Below are positions 8,973 through 17,464 of a stretch of 64,000 nucleotides of DNA, piece after piece. Position 1 is the stretch's first letter. Each line of letters opens with the position of its first letter. A program made the translations under genes and the position numbers. Location of the stretch: assembly GCF_036825875.1 (NCBI RefSeq), contig NZ_DAISXK010000012.1:1-64000 (forward strand). The letters are read 5' to 3'. Source of the stretch: Paucihalobacter sp036825875. Its GTDB lineage: Bacteria > Bacteroidota > Bacteroidia > Flavobacteriales > Flavobacteriaceae. A model generated the notes under the pieces. That model was not told the origin of the DNA and searched no databases. It worked only from the letters and a program-made list of their open reading frames with translations.

Positions 8973-9582
8973 GGTTTTTTATTTATTCTTATTAATTAGT
9001 GGCTTTGGTTTTTTCGGCCAAGCTCAAAATCCGAATGATAGTACATCGATTGCTATAGACGAAAAGTTAATTGTAATTAATGAGCCTTTGGTCGGCAGAG
9101 TTATTGATCCACTTGCACCCTCAAAAGCTGCATTTTATTCAGCAGTATTGCCCGGACTTGGACAAGCTTATAACAAAAAATACTGGAAAATTCCTTTAGT
9201 TTACGCAGCTATCGGAACTGGTGCTTACTTTTACGTTACTAATACCAATGAACTAAATAGATTCAGGGATGCGTATAAAAATCGCCTTGCAGGATTTAAT
9301 AACGACGAGTTTTGGGGCGTTGACATAAACGGTAATCCGAATGCATCACCAAGAATAGACAGCGATGGTCTGGTGCGTGCGCAACAAACCTTTAGAAGAA
9401 ATCAAGAATTGTCCCTCTTAATTACCATCGGTTTTTATGCCTTAAATATTCTTGACGCCAACATCGATGCACATCTTTTGCAATTTAATGTTGACGAAAA
9501 CTTGGCCATAAAACCCCATATTCAATACAACCAAATGGAAAACAGTTCAGATTTAGGACTCACCTTAAATTTCAAATTTTAA
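8962..9582 (+). CDS. DUF5683 membrane protein
   Basis: A 206-residue protein that starts at GTG 8962 and overlaps the parB stop by 11 bases. A signal peptide (KVFYLFLLISGFGFFGQAQ) is followed by the DUF5683 core: SKAAFYSAVLPGLGQAYNKKYWKIP, where the PGLGQ-YN-KYWK pattern is typical, a membrane segment (VYAAIGTGAYFYV), an insertion, and a second hydrophobic stretch (LLITIGFYALNILDANIDAHL). The family is common in Bacteroidota next to parB; its function is unknown to me. Probably in the envelope. Confidence 0.82.
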   Translation: MPNKVFYLFLLISGFGFFGQAQNPNDSTSIAIDEKLIVINEPLVGRVIDPLAPSKAAFYSAVLPGLGQAYNKKYWKIPLVYAAIGTGAYFYVTNTNELNRFRDAYKNRLAGFNNDEFWGVDINGNPNASPRIDSDGLVRAQQTFRRNQELSLLITIGFYALNILDANIDAHLLQFNVDENLAIKPHIQYNQMENSSDLGLTLNFKF

Positions 9583-9583
9583 T

Positions 9584-10285
9584 ATGAATATTGCATTACT
9601 TGGCTACGGAAAAATGGGTAAAGTAATTGAAGCGATTGCCATAGAACGCGGTCATAACGTCGTATTAAAGGTTACCAATGAAACTGGCGCGTATAATCTA
9701 AATGATGTAGACGTTGCCATTGATTTCAGTGTACCTTCTGCAGCAGTTGAAAATATCAGCAATTGTTTAAATAATAGCATTCCTGTTGTTTCAGGAACCA
9801 CCGGTTGGCTAGAACATTACCAAGATATGGTAAAACTTTGCCATGTGAATAATGGTAGTTTTCTTTACGCTTCCAACTTTAGCATTGGCGTTAATATTTT
9901 CTTCGAAATTAATAAACGACTCAGCCAACTCATGACTGATCACGTTAATTACAAAGCGTCTATTGAAGAAATTCATCATACACAAAAATTAGATGCACCT
10001 AGCGGTACGGCCATTACTTTAGCAGAGACAATTCTAACAAATACCAACTATAAGAAATGGTCTTTAGAACCAAAACATAGTGATGAATTGCCAATCATAG
10101 CCAAGCGAATTGAAAATGTTCCCGGAACCCACGAGGTTTCATATGTTTCAGAAATAGACAGCATCTCCATTAAACATACAGCTCACAGCCGACAAGGTTT
10201 TGGACTTGGCGCCGTGATTGCTGCTGAATGGATTGTAGATAAAAAAGGTGTCTTTTCAATGAAAGATGTCTTAAACATTGGCTAA
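9584..10285 (+). CDS. dapB: 4-hydroxy-tetrahydrodipicolinate reductase
   Basis: A 233-residue NAD(P)H-dependent reductase of the diaminopimelate/lysine pathway. The Rossmann motif GYGKMGK is at residues 7-13 (MNIALLGYGKMGKVIE), then VAIDFSVPSAA, VSGTTGW, the ASNFSIGVNIFFEIN segment, and the substrate-binding block EIHHTQKLDAPSGTA with the catalytic His pair and Lys. It is shorter than the E. coli enzyme because the N-domain is compact, as usual in this phylum. It lies one base after DUF5683 and 42 bases before lepB. Confidence 0.94.
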   Translation: MNIALLGYGKMGKVIEAIAIERGHNVVLKVTNETGAYNLNDVDVAIDFSVPSAAVENISNCLNNSIPVVSGTTGWLEHYQDMVKLCHVNNGSFLYASNFSIGVNIFFEINKRLSQLMTDHVNYKASIEEIHHTQKLDAPSGTAITLAETILTNTNYKKWSLEPKHSDELPIIAKRIENVPGTHEVSYVSEIDSISIKHTAHSRQGFGLGAVIAAEWIVDKKGVFSMKDVLNIG

Positions 10286-10327
10286 TTAAACTATTTTTGA
10301 AAAAATTATCAAAGAAAACAATATCGC

Positions 10328-11887
10328 ATGACTTTAAATAATTGGTTAATCCTAATTTTTGCAATTCAAATCATTCATGGTCTTGGCACTTGGAAGCTTT
10401 ACATAAAAGCAGGCAGACAAGCTTGGGAAGCCTTTGTCCCAGTTTACAATGCAGTGATTTTAATGAGAATCATCAACCGACCTTGGTGGTGGACCATATT
10501 GTTATTCTTACCAATTGTGAATCTCATTATGCTACCAGCAGTTTGGGTAGAAACCGCTAGAAGTTTTGGAAAAAATAGTTTAACCGATACCATATTAGCT
10601 ATAGTTACTTTAGGTTTCTATAATTTTTACCTTAATTATGTTGCGGATGTCAAATATCTTGAAAACAGAGATTTAAAGCCAACATCGGCCGCTGGTGACT
10701 GGATTAGTTCAATTTTATTCGCTATAGTAGCCGCTACAATTGTACACACCTATTTTATTCAGCCGTTTGTAATTCCAACGTCTTCATTAGAAAAAACATT
10801 GTTGGTGGGCGATTTTCTGTTGGTTAGCAAAATGCATTACGGTGCACGTGTACCGATGACAACCATCGCGGCGCCAATGGTTCACGACACTTTACCAGTG
10901 GTCAAAATCAAATCTTATGTGCCCAAGTTTGAATTGCCTTACTTGAGATTTCCAGCTTTTCAAAAAATAAAAAATAACGATATTGTAGTATTTAACTGGC
11001 CAACGGATACCATGCTTGATATGCGGCATACGGATAAATATTACTACAAACCCATCGATAAAAAAACGAATTACGTAAAACGATGTGTGGCCATTCCTGG
11101 TGATACACTTGAAATAAAAAATGGTTTTGTTTGGATAAATGGCAAACAAAATGATTTACCAGACCGCGCCAGAATTCAGTTTTCCTATAATATTGAATTT
11201 AAACGACAACTGGCTGGTGCTGACTTGTACAGAATACTTCAAAAATATGATATAACCGATGGTCTGGGCTTTGACTCACAAAATCAGGTATATATAATTC
11301 CAGCCGCCACCGCTGAAAATGTTGCCAATCTCAAAAACCATCCAGATGTGGCGAGTGTTACAGTTAGAAAAGATACTGAAGGCAATCGGGCTTCAGGTAT
11401 CTTTCCAGAAGACGCCAGTTACAATTGGAATAACGACTTTTTTGGTCCCTTATACATGCCTAAAGCAGGCGAGACTATTCAACTTACGGTTGAAAACCTA
11501 CCTCTTTATAAACACGTTATTACACATTACGAAGACCATAAAATTTCTGTAAATGGCAATCAAATTTTGATCGATGGCCAGGTTGCCAGCAATTATACCT
11601 TTAAAAAAGATTATTTCTGGATGATGGGTGACAATCGTCATAACTCACAAGATTCTCGGGTTTGGGGAATGGTGCCACATGATCACGTTATAGGAAAACC
11701 CGTTTTTAAATGGATGAGCATCAAAGGCATTAATGATGGTATAAAAAACTGGAGTATTAGATGGGATCGTGTTTTCACAACCGTTGGTGGCGAAGGCAAA
11801 CCACGTTCTTTCTTCATTCCATTTTTGGTCGTATTGGCTCTTTGGTTTGGCTATAGCAGCTGGAGAAAGAAAAAGAAACAAGCCTAG
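10328..11887 (+). CDS. lepB: signal peptidase I
   Basis: A 519-residue type I signal peptidase that removes signal peptides at the outer face of the inner membrane. The first 110 residues hold three or four hydrophobic segments of the kind seen in DUF5684 (GRQAWEAFVPVYNAVILM), then the anchor at about 130-148. Catalytic Ser153 is in PTSSLEKTLL and Lys251 in NYVKRCVAIPGDTLEI; the C-terminal box GDNRHNSQDSRVWG and the final segment IPFLVVLALWFGYSSW complete it. The large size comes from the N-terminal extension and an insertion near 280-390, both usual in Bacteroidota. A -7 box (TATTTTTG, 10292-10299) precedes it. Confidence 0.93.
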   Translation: MTLNNWLILIFAIQIIHGLGTWKLYIKAGRQAWEAFVPVYNAVILMRIINRPWWWTILLFLPIVNLIMLPAVWVETARSFGKNSLTDTILAIVTLGFYNFYLNYVADVKYLENRDLKPTSAAGDWISSILFAIVAATIVHTYFIQPFVIPTSSLEKTLLVGDFLLVSKMHYGARVPMTTIAAPMVHDTLPVVKIKSYVPKFELPYLRFPAFQKIKNNDIVVFNWPTDTMLDMRHTDKYYYKPIDKKTNYVKRCVAIPGDTLEIKNGFVWINGKQNDLPDRARIQFSYNIEFKRQLAGADLYRILQKYDITDGLGFDSQNQVYIIPAATAENVANLKNHPDVASVTVRKDTEGNRASGIFPEDASYNWNNDFFGPLYMPKAGETIQLTVENLPLYKHVITHYEDHKISVNGNQILIDGQVASNYTFKKDYFWMMGDNRHNSQDSRVWGMVPHDHVIGKPVFKWMSIKGINDGIKNWSIRWDRVFTTVGGEGKPRSFFIPFLVVLALWFGYSSWRKKKKQA

Positions 11888-11898
11888 AACTTAGGTAG

Positions 11899-12528
11899 AT
11901 GCGCATGACTGCACTACTCCACCCAACTTATTTTCCAAATGTTGCCCATATGGCAATCATGCTGCAAAGCGACGTGATTAATTTTGAATACTGTGATACC
12001 TACGGAAAACAAACGTATCGCAATCGATGTTGTATTATGCGTGCCAATGGTTTATTGCAATTAAATATTCCTGTTATTCACTCACAAAAAAACAGACAAC
12101 TTTATAGTAACGTAGAAGTATCGCATGCCGAAAAATGGCAACTTACACATTTAAAATCCTTAGAGACTGCTTACCGAAAATCGCCTTTTTTTGAGTTTTA
12201 CATCGATGACCTAAAACCACTTTTCACCAAAAAAGTAAGCAATTTATATGAATTTAATATAGATTGCTTAAAAGTGATTTTTGAATGTCTACAACTCCCA
12301 TTAAACTTCAGTTTAACCCAATTTTTTGACCAAAATACACGACAATATTTAGATGCCAGAACACTCGTGTTTTGTAAAAAAGAAGTGAATCAATCTTTTG
12401 AAAATTATATTCAAGTGTTCAGCGACAAGCACGAATTTATCGGTAATTTAAGTATTCTTGATCTGCTTTTCAATGAAGGACCAAATACCGTAAATTATCT
12501 AAAATCGCAAAACGTTAATTTACAATGA
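11899..12528 (+). CDS. WbqC family protein
   Basis: A 209-residue protein of the WbqC family. It starts with the family's LHPTYFPNVAHMAIMLQSD, followed by FEYCDTYGKQTYRNRCCI and the block QLTHLKSLETAYRKSPFFEFY, which carries the conserved aromatic/charged residues. Family members occur in O-antigen or glycan loci and next to lepB in Bacteroidota; the reaction is not established as far as I know. ATG 11899 and ATG 11905 are both possible starts. The stop at 12526-12528 overlaps an ATG that belongs to a duplicated stub of the next gene (see the gap entry). Confidence 0.85.
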   Translation: MRMTALLHPTYFPNVAHMAIMLQSDVINFEYCDTYGKQTYRNRCCIMRANGLLQLNIPVIHSQKNRQLYSNVEVSHAEKWQLTHLKSLETAYRKSPFFEFYIDDLKPLFTKKVSNLYEFNIDCLKVIFECLQLPLNFSLTQFFDQNTRQYLDARTLVFCKKEVNQSFENYIQVFSDKHEFIGNLSILDLLFNEGPNTVNYLKSQNVNLQ

Positions 12529-12593
12529 CGGCATTTTTTATTCATTNNNNNNNNNNCTCGGTTTCCATGACGATCAATGGGCCTGCTGCTACG
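12525..12593. other. assembly gap with duplicated flank
   Basis: Ten Ns (12547-12556) follow a 22-base segment (12525-12546) that is repeated exactly at 12594-12615, the true start of the next gene. The 37 bases between the Ns and the second copy are about 57% GC, far above the surroundings, and continue nothing on either side. If the first copy is joined directly to base 12616, the WbqC stop overlaps the next ATG by four bases (ATGA), as elsewhere in this genome. So the 69-base insert is most likely a scaffolding or chimeric-read artefact. Confidence 0.8.
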
Positions 12594-12908
12594 ATGACGG
12601 CATTTTTTATTCATTACGGATTACATTTTTTGGGGCCTTTACTCATCGCGTTTTTGTTCTTTCGTTCCCATTGGAAGAAGGCCTATTTTATAATGTTACT
12701 AGGAATGCTCATAGATTTAGACCACCTATTGGCAACGCCGATATTTGAAGCCGGGCGCTGTAGCATCAATTTTCATCCGTTGCATAGTTATTACGCCATT
12801 GCCGTTTATTTGGTAATGCTTTTATTTAAGCCTTTAAGATTATTAGGCCTTGGTTTGGTGATTCACATCATCGCCGATTCGGTAGATTGCCTAATGATGA
12901 TGAATTAG
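12594..12908 (+). CDS. DUF6122 family membrane protein
   Basis: A 104-residue integral membrane protein with three or four hydrophobic segments. It has the pattern HYGLHFLGPLLIAFLFF at the N-terminus, KKAYFIMLLGMLIDLDHLLA, and the His-rich loop FEAGRCSINFHPLHS, resembling the metal-binding DLDH and HPLHS motifs of the YdjM-type membrane hydrolases. I assign it to DUF6122 by overall likeness. I use ATG 12594; the same bases at 12525 are a duplicate caused by the assembly gap. It converges on the rhomboid gene with a four-base overlap. Confidence 0.75.
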   Translation: MTAFFIHYGLHFLGPLLIAFLFFRSHWKKAYFIMLLGMLIDLDHLLATPIFEAGRCSINFHPLHSYYAIAVYLVMLLFKPLRLLGLGLVIHIIADSVDCLMMMN

Positions 12909-13789
12909 TCTTTGCCAGCTTTGAACAGAAATTCCTTTTCCTCAGCACTTAAACTATCGTAACCACTTTTACTGATTTTATCCAAAATGACGTCGATTTG
13001 TTTTTGCTTATTAAGAGAATTGAATTCCTTTTTATCAACACCTGCCATATTTTTAGACTTTGATTTATGTACTGTTTTCATACGGCTTGCTTTTTTAGGA
13101 CTACTTTGAAAATAACTTAATAAATAATCCATAAATTTCTGAAAGCCCAAACCAATATCATTCCCTTTTTGTAATTGTTTGGCATAGATAAAACCTAACA
13201 AATAGCCACCAAAATGCGCCACATTGCCACCTTGGTTTGTTCCAGCTAATCCCACTAAATCAAAAAACATGATAACATACATGACGTACAATAATTTTAC
13301 ATTAAAGGTGAAAATTCTAATTTGAGTATAAGGCAAATAAATTACAATAAACACAAGTAATGCTCTAATTCCAGCCGATGCGCCAACCAAAGAACTCGTA
13401 TTAATTAAATAATTTCGTGGCACCAAATTATAAATCGCCAAAAATGCCAGTCCACCGGAAATAATACCCAGTAAATAAACGTTCAGGACCATTTTCACAT
13501 TGAGAAGGTTCAGTAATATTCTTGCGAAATAATACAAAAACAACATGTTGAATAACACATGAAACAAGCCACCGTGCAAAAAGCCGTAAGTTAGAATGGA
13601 CCAAGGTTGCCATAAAAAGTCTGAAAATTGAGACGGCAGCGCAAACCAGTCCTTTAAAAAGCTAATTTTCGCAACACCCAGCAACAAACCAATGATAAAA
13701 ATGATACCATTAATCACAATAATTTTCTCAAAAACATTGAGTTGGCTGTATTTATATTTTAAATCGTCAAAATTTTTCATTAATTCCAT
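12905..13789 (-). CDS. rhomboid protease with C-terminal DUF6576-like tail
   Basis: A 294-residue rhomboid intramembrane serine protease. Seen: YGFLHGGLFHVLFNMLFLYY (the HxxxN loop and helix 2), the catalytic Ser in SSLVGASAGIRALL, and the catalytic His in GGNVAHFGGYLLGF. After the six helices comes a soluble tail of about 75 residues ending in ISKSGYDSLSAEEKEFLF, which resembles DUF6576. It overlaps the upstream rhomboid gene by about ten bases; an alternative ATG nine bases downstream (13780) would remove most of that overlap. Both catalytic residues are present, so it is probably active; the substrate is unknown. Confidence 0.88.
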   Translation of the reverse strand: MELMKNFDDLKYKYSQLNVFEKIIVINGIIFIIGLLLGVAKISFLKDWFALPSQFSDFLWQPWSILTYGFLHGGLFHVLFNMLFLYYFARILLNLLNVKMVLNVYLLGIISGGLAFLAIYNLVPRNYLINTSSLVGASAGIRALLVFIVIYLPYTQIRIFTFNVKLLYVMYVIMFFDLVGLAGTNQGGNVAHFGGYLLGFIYAKQLQKGNDIGLGFQKFMDYLLSYFQSSPKKASRMKTVHKSKSKNMAGVDKKEFNSLNKQKQIDVILDKISKSGYDSLSAEEKEFLFKAGKD

Positions 13790-14532
13790 CGAAAATTATC
13801 AAATTGATTTTTGCGCCAATACCACATAATCAAAGCACCAACAATAGCACCTCCTACGTGAGCCAAATAAGCCGTATTACTTGGACTAAAAAAGGACTGA
13901 CCTGAGAATGCCGAAATAATGTCTAATATTATAATCCCAGGAATAAAATATTTAGCTTTTATTGGAATGGGTAAAAATATCAGCATCAATTCAGCATTGG
14001 GATTCATAATCCCGAAGGCCGCCAAAACACCCATTAGACAACCAGAAGCTCCAACCATGGATGTGCGATGAACATCGAACAGACTTTGTAATTGACTAAA
14101 TTGAACTTCATTTATATCGCGAATAACTTTATTCGTAGAAAGCATTTCGTTTATTTCAGATTGAAGTAATCCGGATTGTATCAACTCAGTTTCTATAGGA
14201 ACGTACTGAAAATAATAATATCCCAATTGAAACAACACGGCACCCAAGCCTGCTGAAATATAAAGAAATATAAATTTTTTCGACCCCAATCGTTGCTCTA
14301 CGGCCGTACCAAACATCCACAAGGCGAACATATTAAAGGCGATGTGTGCAAAACCACCATGCATAAACATATGGGTGATGATTTGCCATGGCTGAAACAA
14401 ATTGTTTTCTGGAAAATACAAGGCAAACCATTTGTAAAACAATTCGCCATTGCCTATAGCCATAGTGCCTATAAACATAATAACGTTGATAATCAACAAG
14501 TGTTTAACTGTATCTGTAATGCCTAATCTCAT
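13780..14532 (-). CDS. rhomboid family intramembrane serine protease
   Basis: A 250-residue rhomboid. Seen: ITHMFMHGGFAHIAFNMFALW, the catalytic Ser in SMVGASGCLMGVLAAFG, and the catalytic His in NTAYLAHVGGAIVGALIMW, with a GxxxG-rich final helix. A loop of about 45 residues (near 110-150) with many Gln and Glu separates helices 3 and 4. It lies one base downstream of mutL and overlaps the second rhomboid, so two complete rhomboids are made from one minus-strand operon. Both have intact catalytic dyads. Confidence 0.9.
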   Translation of the reverse strand: MRLGITDTVKHLLIINVIMFIGTMAIGNGELFYKWFALYFPENNLFQPWQIITHMFMHGGFAHIAFNMFALWMFGTAVEQRLGSKKFIFLYISAGLGAVLFQLGYYYFQYVPIETELIQSGLLQSEINEMLSTNKVIRDINEVQFSQLQSLFDVHRTSMVGASGCLMGVLAAFGIMNPNAELMLIFLPIPIKAKYFIPGIIILDIISAFSGQSFFSPSNTAYLAHVGGAIVGALIMWYWRKNQFDNFRWN

Positions 14533-14533
14533 T

Positions 14534-16366
14534 TTAAATAAATTTTCTGTCTATTTTATCGGTACCAATTGTAATAAAAGTTGCCTTATTGGACGGTGAT
14601 ACCGAAGGCTCCTTGCAAGCAAATAAACTATTCACCATATGGTCTTGCTCCGCAATTGTTAAATATTGTCCGCGTTTGACTGCCAAACTCTTTGCCATGG
14701 ACTTTGCTAATAAATCGGTAGCACTAAAATTCGCCTCTGGCACATCGTTTTCTATATCGCTGATTAGTTGCTCAAAAATAATGGTGATTTCGCTATCGGA
14801 CACGTTAAAGGGAACGCCTGTTATTTCAAGATATTCACTTTCAAATGAAGCAAATACAAAACCTGCTTGTTCCAATTCGGTTTGTAGTTCTTTTAAAATT
14901 TCCATGTCCGATTTTGAAAAGTTCAACTTCAATTGAAATAATAGTTGTTGTGTAACTGCCGTTTTTACGGTCATACTTTTCAACAGCGATTCGTATAAAA
15001 TTCGTTGATGCGCGCGGTATTGATCTATAATAAGCAAACCCGATTTTAAAGTGCTTACAATATATTTTTGTTGCAACTGAAAAGTGGATTGTTTTTTCTC
15101 TTTATGTTGATCGTCAAACAACACCGAATTTTCAGCCTTGCTTTCAAATTCAATATTAGAAAAATTATCATCGTTTGAGTCGGTGGCGGTTTCTACATAC
15201 AAGCTTTCCCAATGCGGCTGTGGTGATTTCTGAAAGCCTTGCGATTTAAATGACGATTCTTTAAACGGATTGTAGTTTCTATCCACTTGAATTCCTGGCG
15301 CAGATGCGGCTTTATCTTTATAATTATAAGGTGTATTTAAGTTTTGATCACTTTCAAAATCCAAAACCGGAGCCACATTAAATTGACCCAAACTATGCTT
15401 AACAGCCGAACGAATAATGGCGTAAAGCGTGTGTTCGTCTTCAAACTTAATCTCTGTTTTGGTTGGATGGATATTGATGTCAATAGATTCAGGATTCACC
15501 TGCAAGTTTAAAAAATAACTGGGGTGATAGGTATCCTTAATCAATCCGTCAAATGCTGCATTTACAGCATGATTTAAGTACGCACTTTTAATAAAACGAT
15601 TGTTGACAAAGAAAAACTGCTCTGTTTTAGTTTTTCTGGAATATTCGGGTTTTGCTACAAATCCTGAAATGGTAACAATTTCAGTGGTTTCTTCGACGGG
15701 CACCAATTTTTCGTTGGTTTTACTTCCGAATATATTGACGATTCGTTGTCGGTAATTAGTTTTTGGCAAATTAAACAACTCGCCACCATTGTGGTACATT
15801 ATAAATTCAATAGTAGGATGTGCAAGCGCTACACGATGGAATTCATCAATAATATGACGTAATTCAACTGTATTCGACTTTAAAAAATTTCTACGTGCGG
15901 GAATATTAAAAAACAAATTCTTCACCGAAATAGAAGTTCCTTTGGGTGTCACTACAACTTCTTGCGATTTAACCTGACTGCCCTCAATAACGATAGCGGT
16001 TCCTAAATCTTGATAATCGGGCTTGGTTTTTAGTTCAACATGGGCAATTGCCGCAATACTAGCCAGTGCTTCTCCGCGGAAACCTTTGGTTTGAAGTTGA
16101 AATAAATCTTCAGCTGATTTAATTTTTGAAGTGGCATGACGCTCAAAACTCATTCTGGCATCAGTATCACTCATGCCTTTGCCATCATCAATCACTTGGA
16201 TCTGGGTTTTTCCTGCGTCTTTTATAATCAGTTTTATGCTTGTTGCATCGGCGTCAATGGCATTCTCAACCAGCTCTTTAACTACCGAAGCTGGTCTTTG
16301 AACCACTTCACCTGCAGCTATTTGGTTGGCAACATGATCCGGTAATAATTGAATGATATCTGCCAT
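14534..16366 (-). CDS. mutL: DNA mismatch repair protein MutL
   Basis: A 610-residue GHKL ATPase that links mismatch recognition to downstream repair. The N-terminal domain is intact: QIAAGEVVQRPASVVKELVE, DDGKGM, TKGFRGEALASI. A low-complexity linker covers about 345-415. In the C-terminal domain the position of the endonuclease motif DQHA(X)2E(X)4E reads DQYRAHQRILYE (448-459): the metal-binding His is Tyr and the first Glu is Gln; the C-terminal segment ACKEPSVSPSNKATF also lacks the usual His/Cys metal ligands. So nicking activity is doubtful. It begins inside the stop of the small membrane-protein gene (TAATG overlap). Confidence 0.95.
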   Translation of the reverse strand: MADIIQLLPDHVANQIAAGEVVQRPASVVKELVENAIDADATSIKLIIKDAGKTQIQVIDDGKGMSDTDARMSFERHATSKIKSAEDLFQLQTKGFRGEALASIAAIAHVELKTKPDYQDLGTAIVIEGSQVKSQEVVVTPKGTSISVKNLFFNIPARRNFLKSNTVELRHIIDEFHRVALAHPTIEFIMYHNGGELFNLPKTNYRQRIVNIFGSKTNEKLVPVEETTEIVTISGFVAKPEYSRKTKTEQFFFVNNRFIKSAYLNHAVNAAFDGLIKDTYHPSYFLNLQVNPESIDINIHPTKTEIKFEDEHTLYAIIRSAVKHSLGQFNVAPVLDFESDQNLNTPYNYKDKAASAPGIQVDRNYNPFKESSFKSQGFQKSPQPHWESLYVETATDSNDDNFSNIEFESKAENSVLFDDQHKEKKQSTFQLQQKYIVSTLKSGLLIIDQYRAHQRILYESLLKSMTVKTAVTQQLLFQLKLNFSKSDMEILKELQTELEQAGFVFASFESEYLEITGVPFNVSDSEITIIFEQLISDIENDVPEANFSATDLLAKSMAKSLAVKRGQYLTIAEQDHMVNSLFACKEPSVSPSNKATFITIGTDKIDRKFI

Positions 16367-16650
16367 TAGCGCGCCGTGGTAAATATTGATAAATCAAAAT
16401 CTATTATGAATAAAAATATCAGCACCAAAATAGCCACAATTATAAGTACACGACGGTTGGCTTGCTTATCAGGATTGGTTTTATAATCGGTTAGGGCATT
16501 CACTAATTTTTGTTTAACGCCTTTGTTGCTAGCATCATTCACACGAAATTCATTAAACTTTCGCTTAATTTCATAAGGATTACCTTCGCCTTTGTAGTAA
16601 CGAGGTTTGTAATCGTATGATTTGTTTTGAAGCGGTTTAAAAAATCTCAT
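16366..16650 (-). CDS. small tail-anchored membrane protein, unknown function
   Basis: A 94-residue protein: a basic, aromatic N-terminal part (KSYDYKPRYYKGEGNPYEIK), a central basic stretch, and one C-terminal membrane segment (VLIIVAILVLIFLFIIDF). It looks tail-anchored in the inner membrane with most of it in the cytoplasm. Such proteins next to ribH are sometimes labelled riboflavin synthase subunit beta; nothing in the sequence supports that. It shares the YKPR motif and the layout with its upstream neighbour and could be a paralogue. It overlaps that neighbour by 14 bases and mutL by one. Confidence 0.7.
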   Translation of the reverse strand: MRFFKPLQNKSYDYKPRYYKGEGNPYEIKRKFNEFRVNDASNKGVKQKLVNALTDYKTNPDKQANRRVLIIVAILVLIFLFIIDFDLSIFTTAR

Positions 16651-16870
16651 AATTGTCTGGTATATTTGATAACACGTACATCAAAATCAGTACCACAAGC
16701 AGTAATATTACCAATAAAGTCATTCTTGACAGTTTAAAGGATTTATGTCTGGTATCTTGTCTTTGCCTAAGCCATTTTTCCTCAAAAGGCTCCTTCACCG
16801 ATTCCTTTTTAATGGATTTATGGCGCGGTTTGTAATGAAATTGCTTCGGTTTTTGTTGTTTAAACACCAA
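16637..16870 (-). CDS. small tail-anchored membrane protein, unknown function
   Basis: A 77-residue protein with a very basic N-terminal half (QQKPKQFHYKPRHKSIKK, then a charged KWLRQRQDTRHK segment) and a single membrane segment near the C-terminus (MTLLVILLLVVLILMYVLS). Net charge is strongly positive, so the N-terminus should stay in the cytoplasm. Similar in plan to the next gene, with which it overlaps by 14 bases; the shared HYKPR/YKPR motif suggests a common origin. Function not recognised. 97 bases separate it from ribH. Confidence 0.65.
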   Translation of the reverse strand: MVFKQQKPKQFHYKPRHKSIKKESVKEPFEEKWLRQRQDTRHKSFKLSRMTLLVILLLVVLILMYVLSNIPDNYEIF

Positions 16871-16967
16871 TGATGTAATCTGTTTAAGCTTCTTTCAAAA
16901 GTACTTAAAATGTTAGGAAATGCTCAAGGATTACTCCTAAAAATTTGTAAACAATGTATCGTAAAGT

Positions 16968-17453
16968 TTAGGCGTTTGATCGTAAATGCGCCATCCTAAC
17001 GGCTGCAACAGCTGCTTCAACACCTTTGTTGCCGTGTTTTCCTCCACTTCGGTCGATGGCTTGTTGCTTGGTATCGTCGGTTAAAACACAGAAGATTACT
17101 GGTGTTTCGCGATTGACATTCAAATCTTTAATGCCTTGTGAGACTGCGTTGCATACAAAATCGAAATGTTTGGTTTCACCTTGAATAACGCTTCCAATGG
17201 CAATTACAGCATTCACCATTTGTTCTTGCATTTTCTTTGCTCCGTAAACCAATTCAAAACTACCCGGAACGTCCCATTTAATAATATTGGTTGGCTGCAC
17301 TCCCAAATCAATTAAGGTATCAAATGCACCTTTGTATAAGGCAGAAGTGATATCACTATTCCACTCGGCAACTACAATGCCTATACGCAGCTTAGCACCG
17401 CTAGCAATGGTTTTTTTATCGTAGCCTGAGAGATTGATTCCATCGGTTGCCAT
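16968..17453 (-). CDS. ribH: 6,7-dimethyl-8-ribityllumazine synthase
   Basis: A 161-residue lumazine synthase, the penultimate enzyme of riboflavin synthesis, which forms large icosahedral or pentameric shells. Seen: IGIVVAEWNSDITSALYKGA (substrate Trp/Asn site), WDVPGSFELVYGAKKM, GSVIQGETKHFDFVCNAVSQ with the catalytic His, PVIFCVLTDDT, and the C-terminal GNKGVEAAVAAVRMAHL. Normal length. It lies 11 bases after the TPR gene, in the same minus-strand operon as mutL. No other riboflavin gene is nearby. Confidence 0.95.
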   Translation of the reverse strand: MATDGINLSGYDKKTIASGAKLRIGIVVAEWNSDITSALYKGAFDTLIDLGVQPTNIIKWDVPGSFELVYGAKKMQEQMVNAVIAIGSVIQGETKHFDFVCNAVSQGIKDLNVNRETPVIFCVLTDDTKQQAIDRSGGKHGNKGVEAAVAAVRMAHLRSNA

Positions 17454-17464
17454 GACCTTCTATT

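Noticed and set aside
7306..10860. parS site for the ParAB system
   Set aside because: CACGTG cores near 8045 and 10846 have arms unlike TGTTTCACGTGAAACA (at most half matches) and lie inside genes; no convincing parS was found.
12525..12908. Longer form of the DUF6122 protein starting at 12525
   Set aside because: It reads through ten Ns and a foreign 37-base stretch; the true start is the second copy at 12594.
16366..16870. Label riboflavin synthase subunit beta for the two small proteins
   Set aside because: No lumazine or riboflavin synthase motif; only proximity to ribH. They are single-pass basic membrane proteins.
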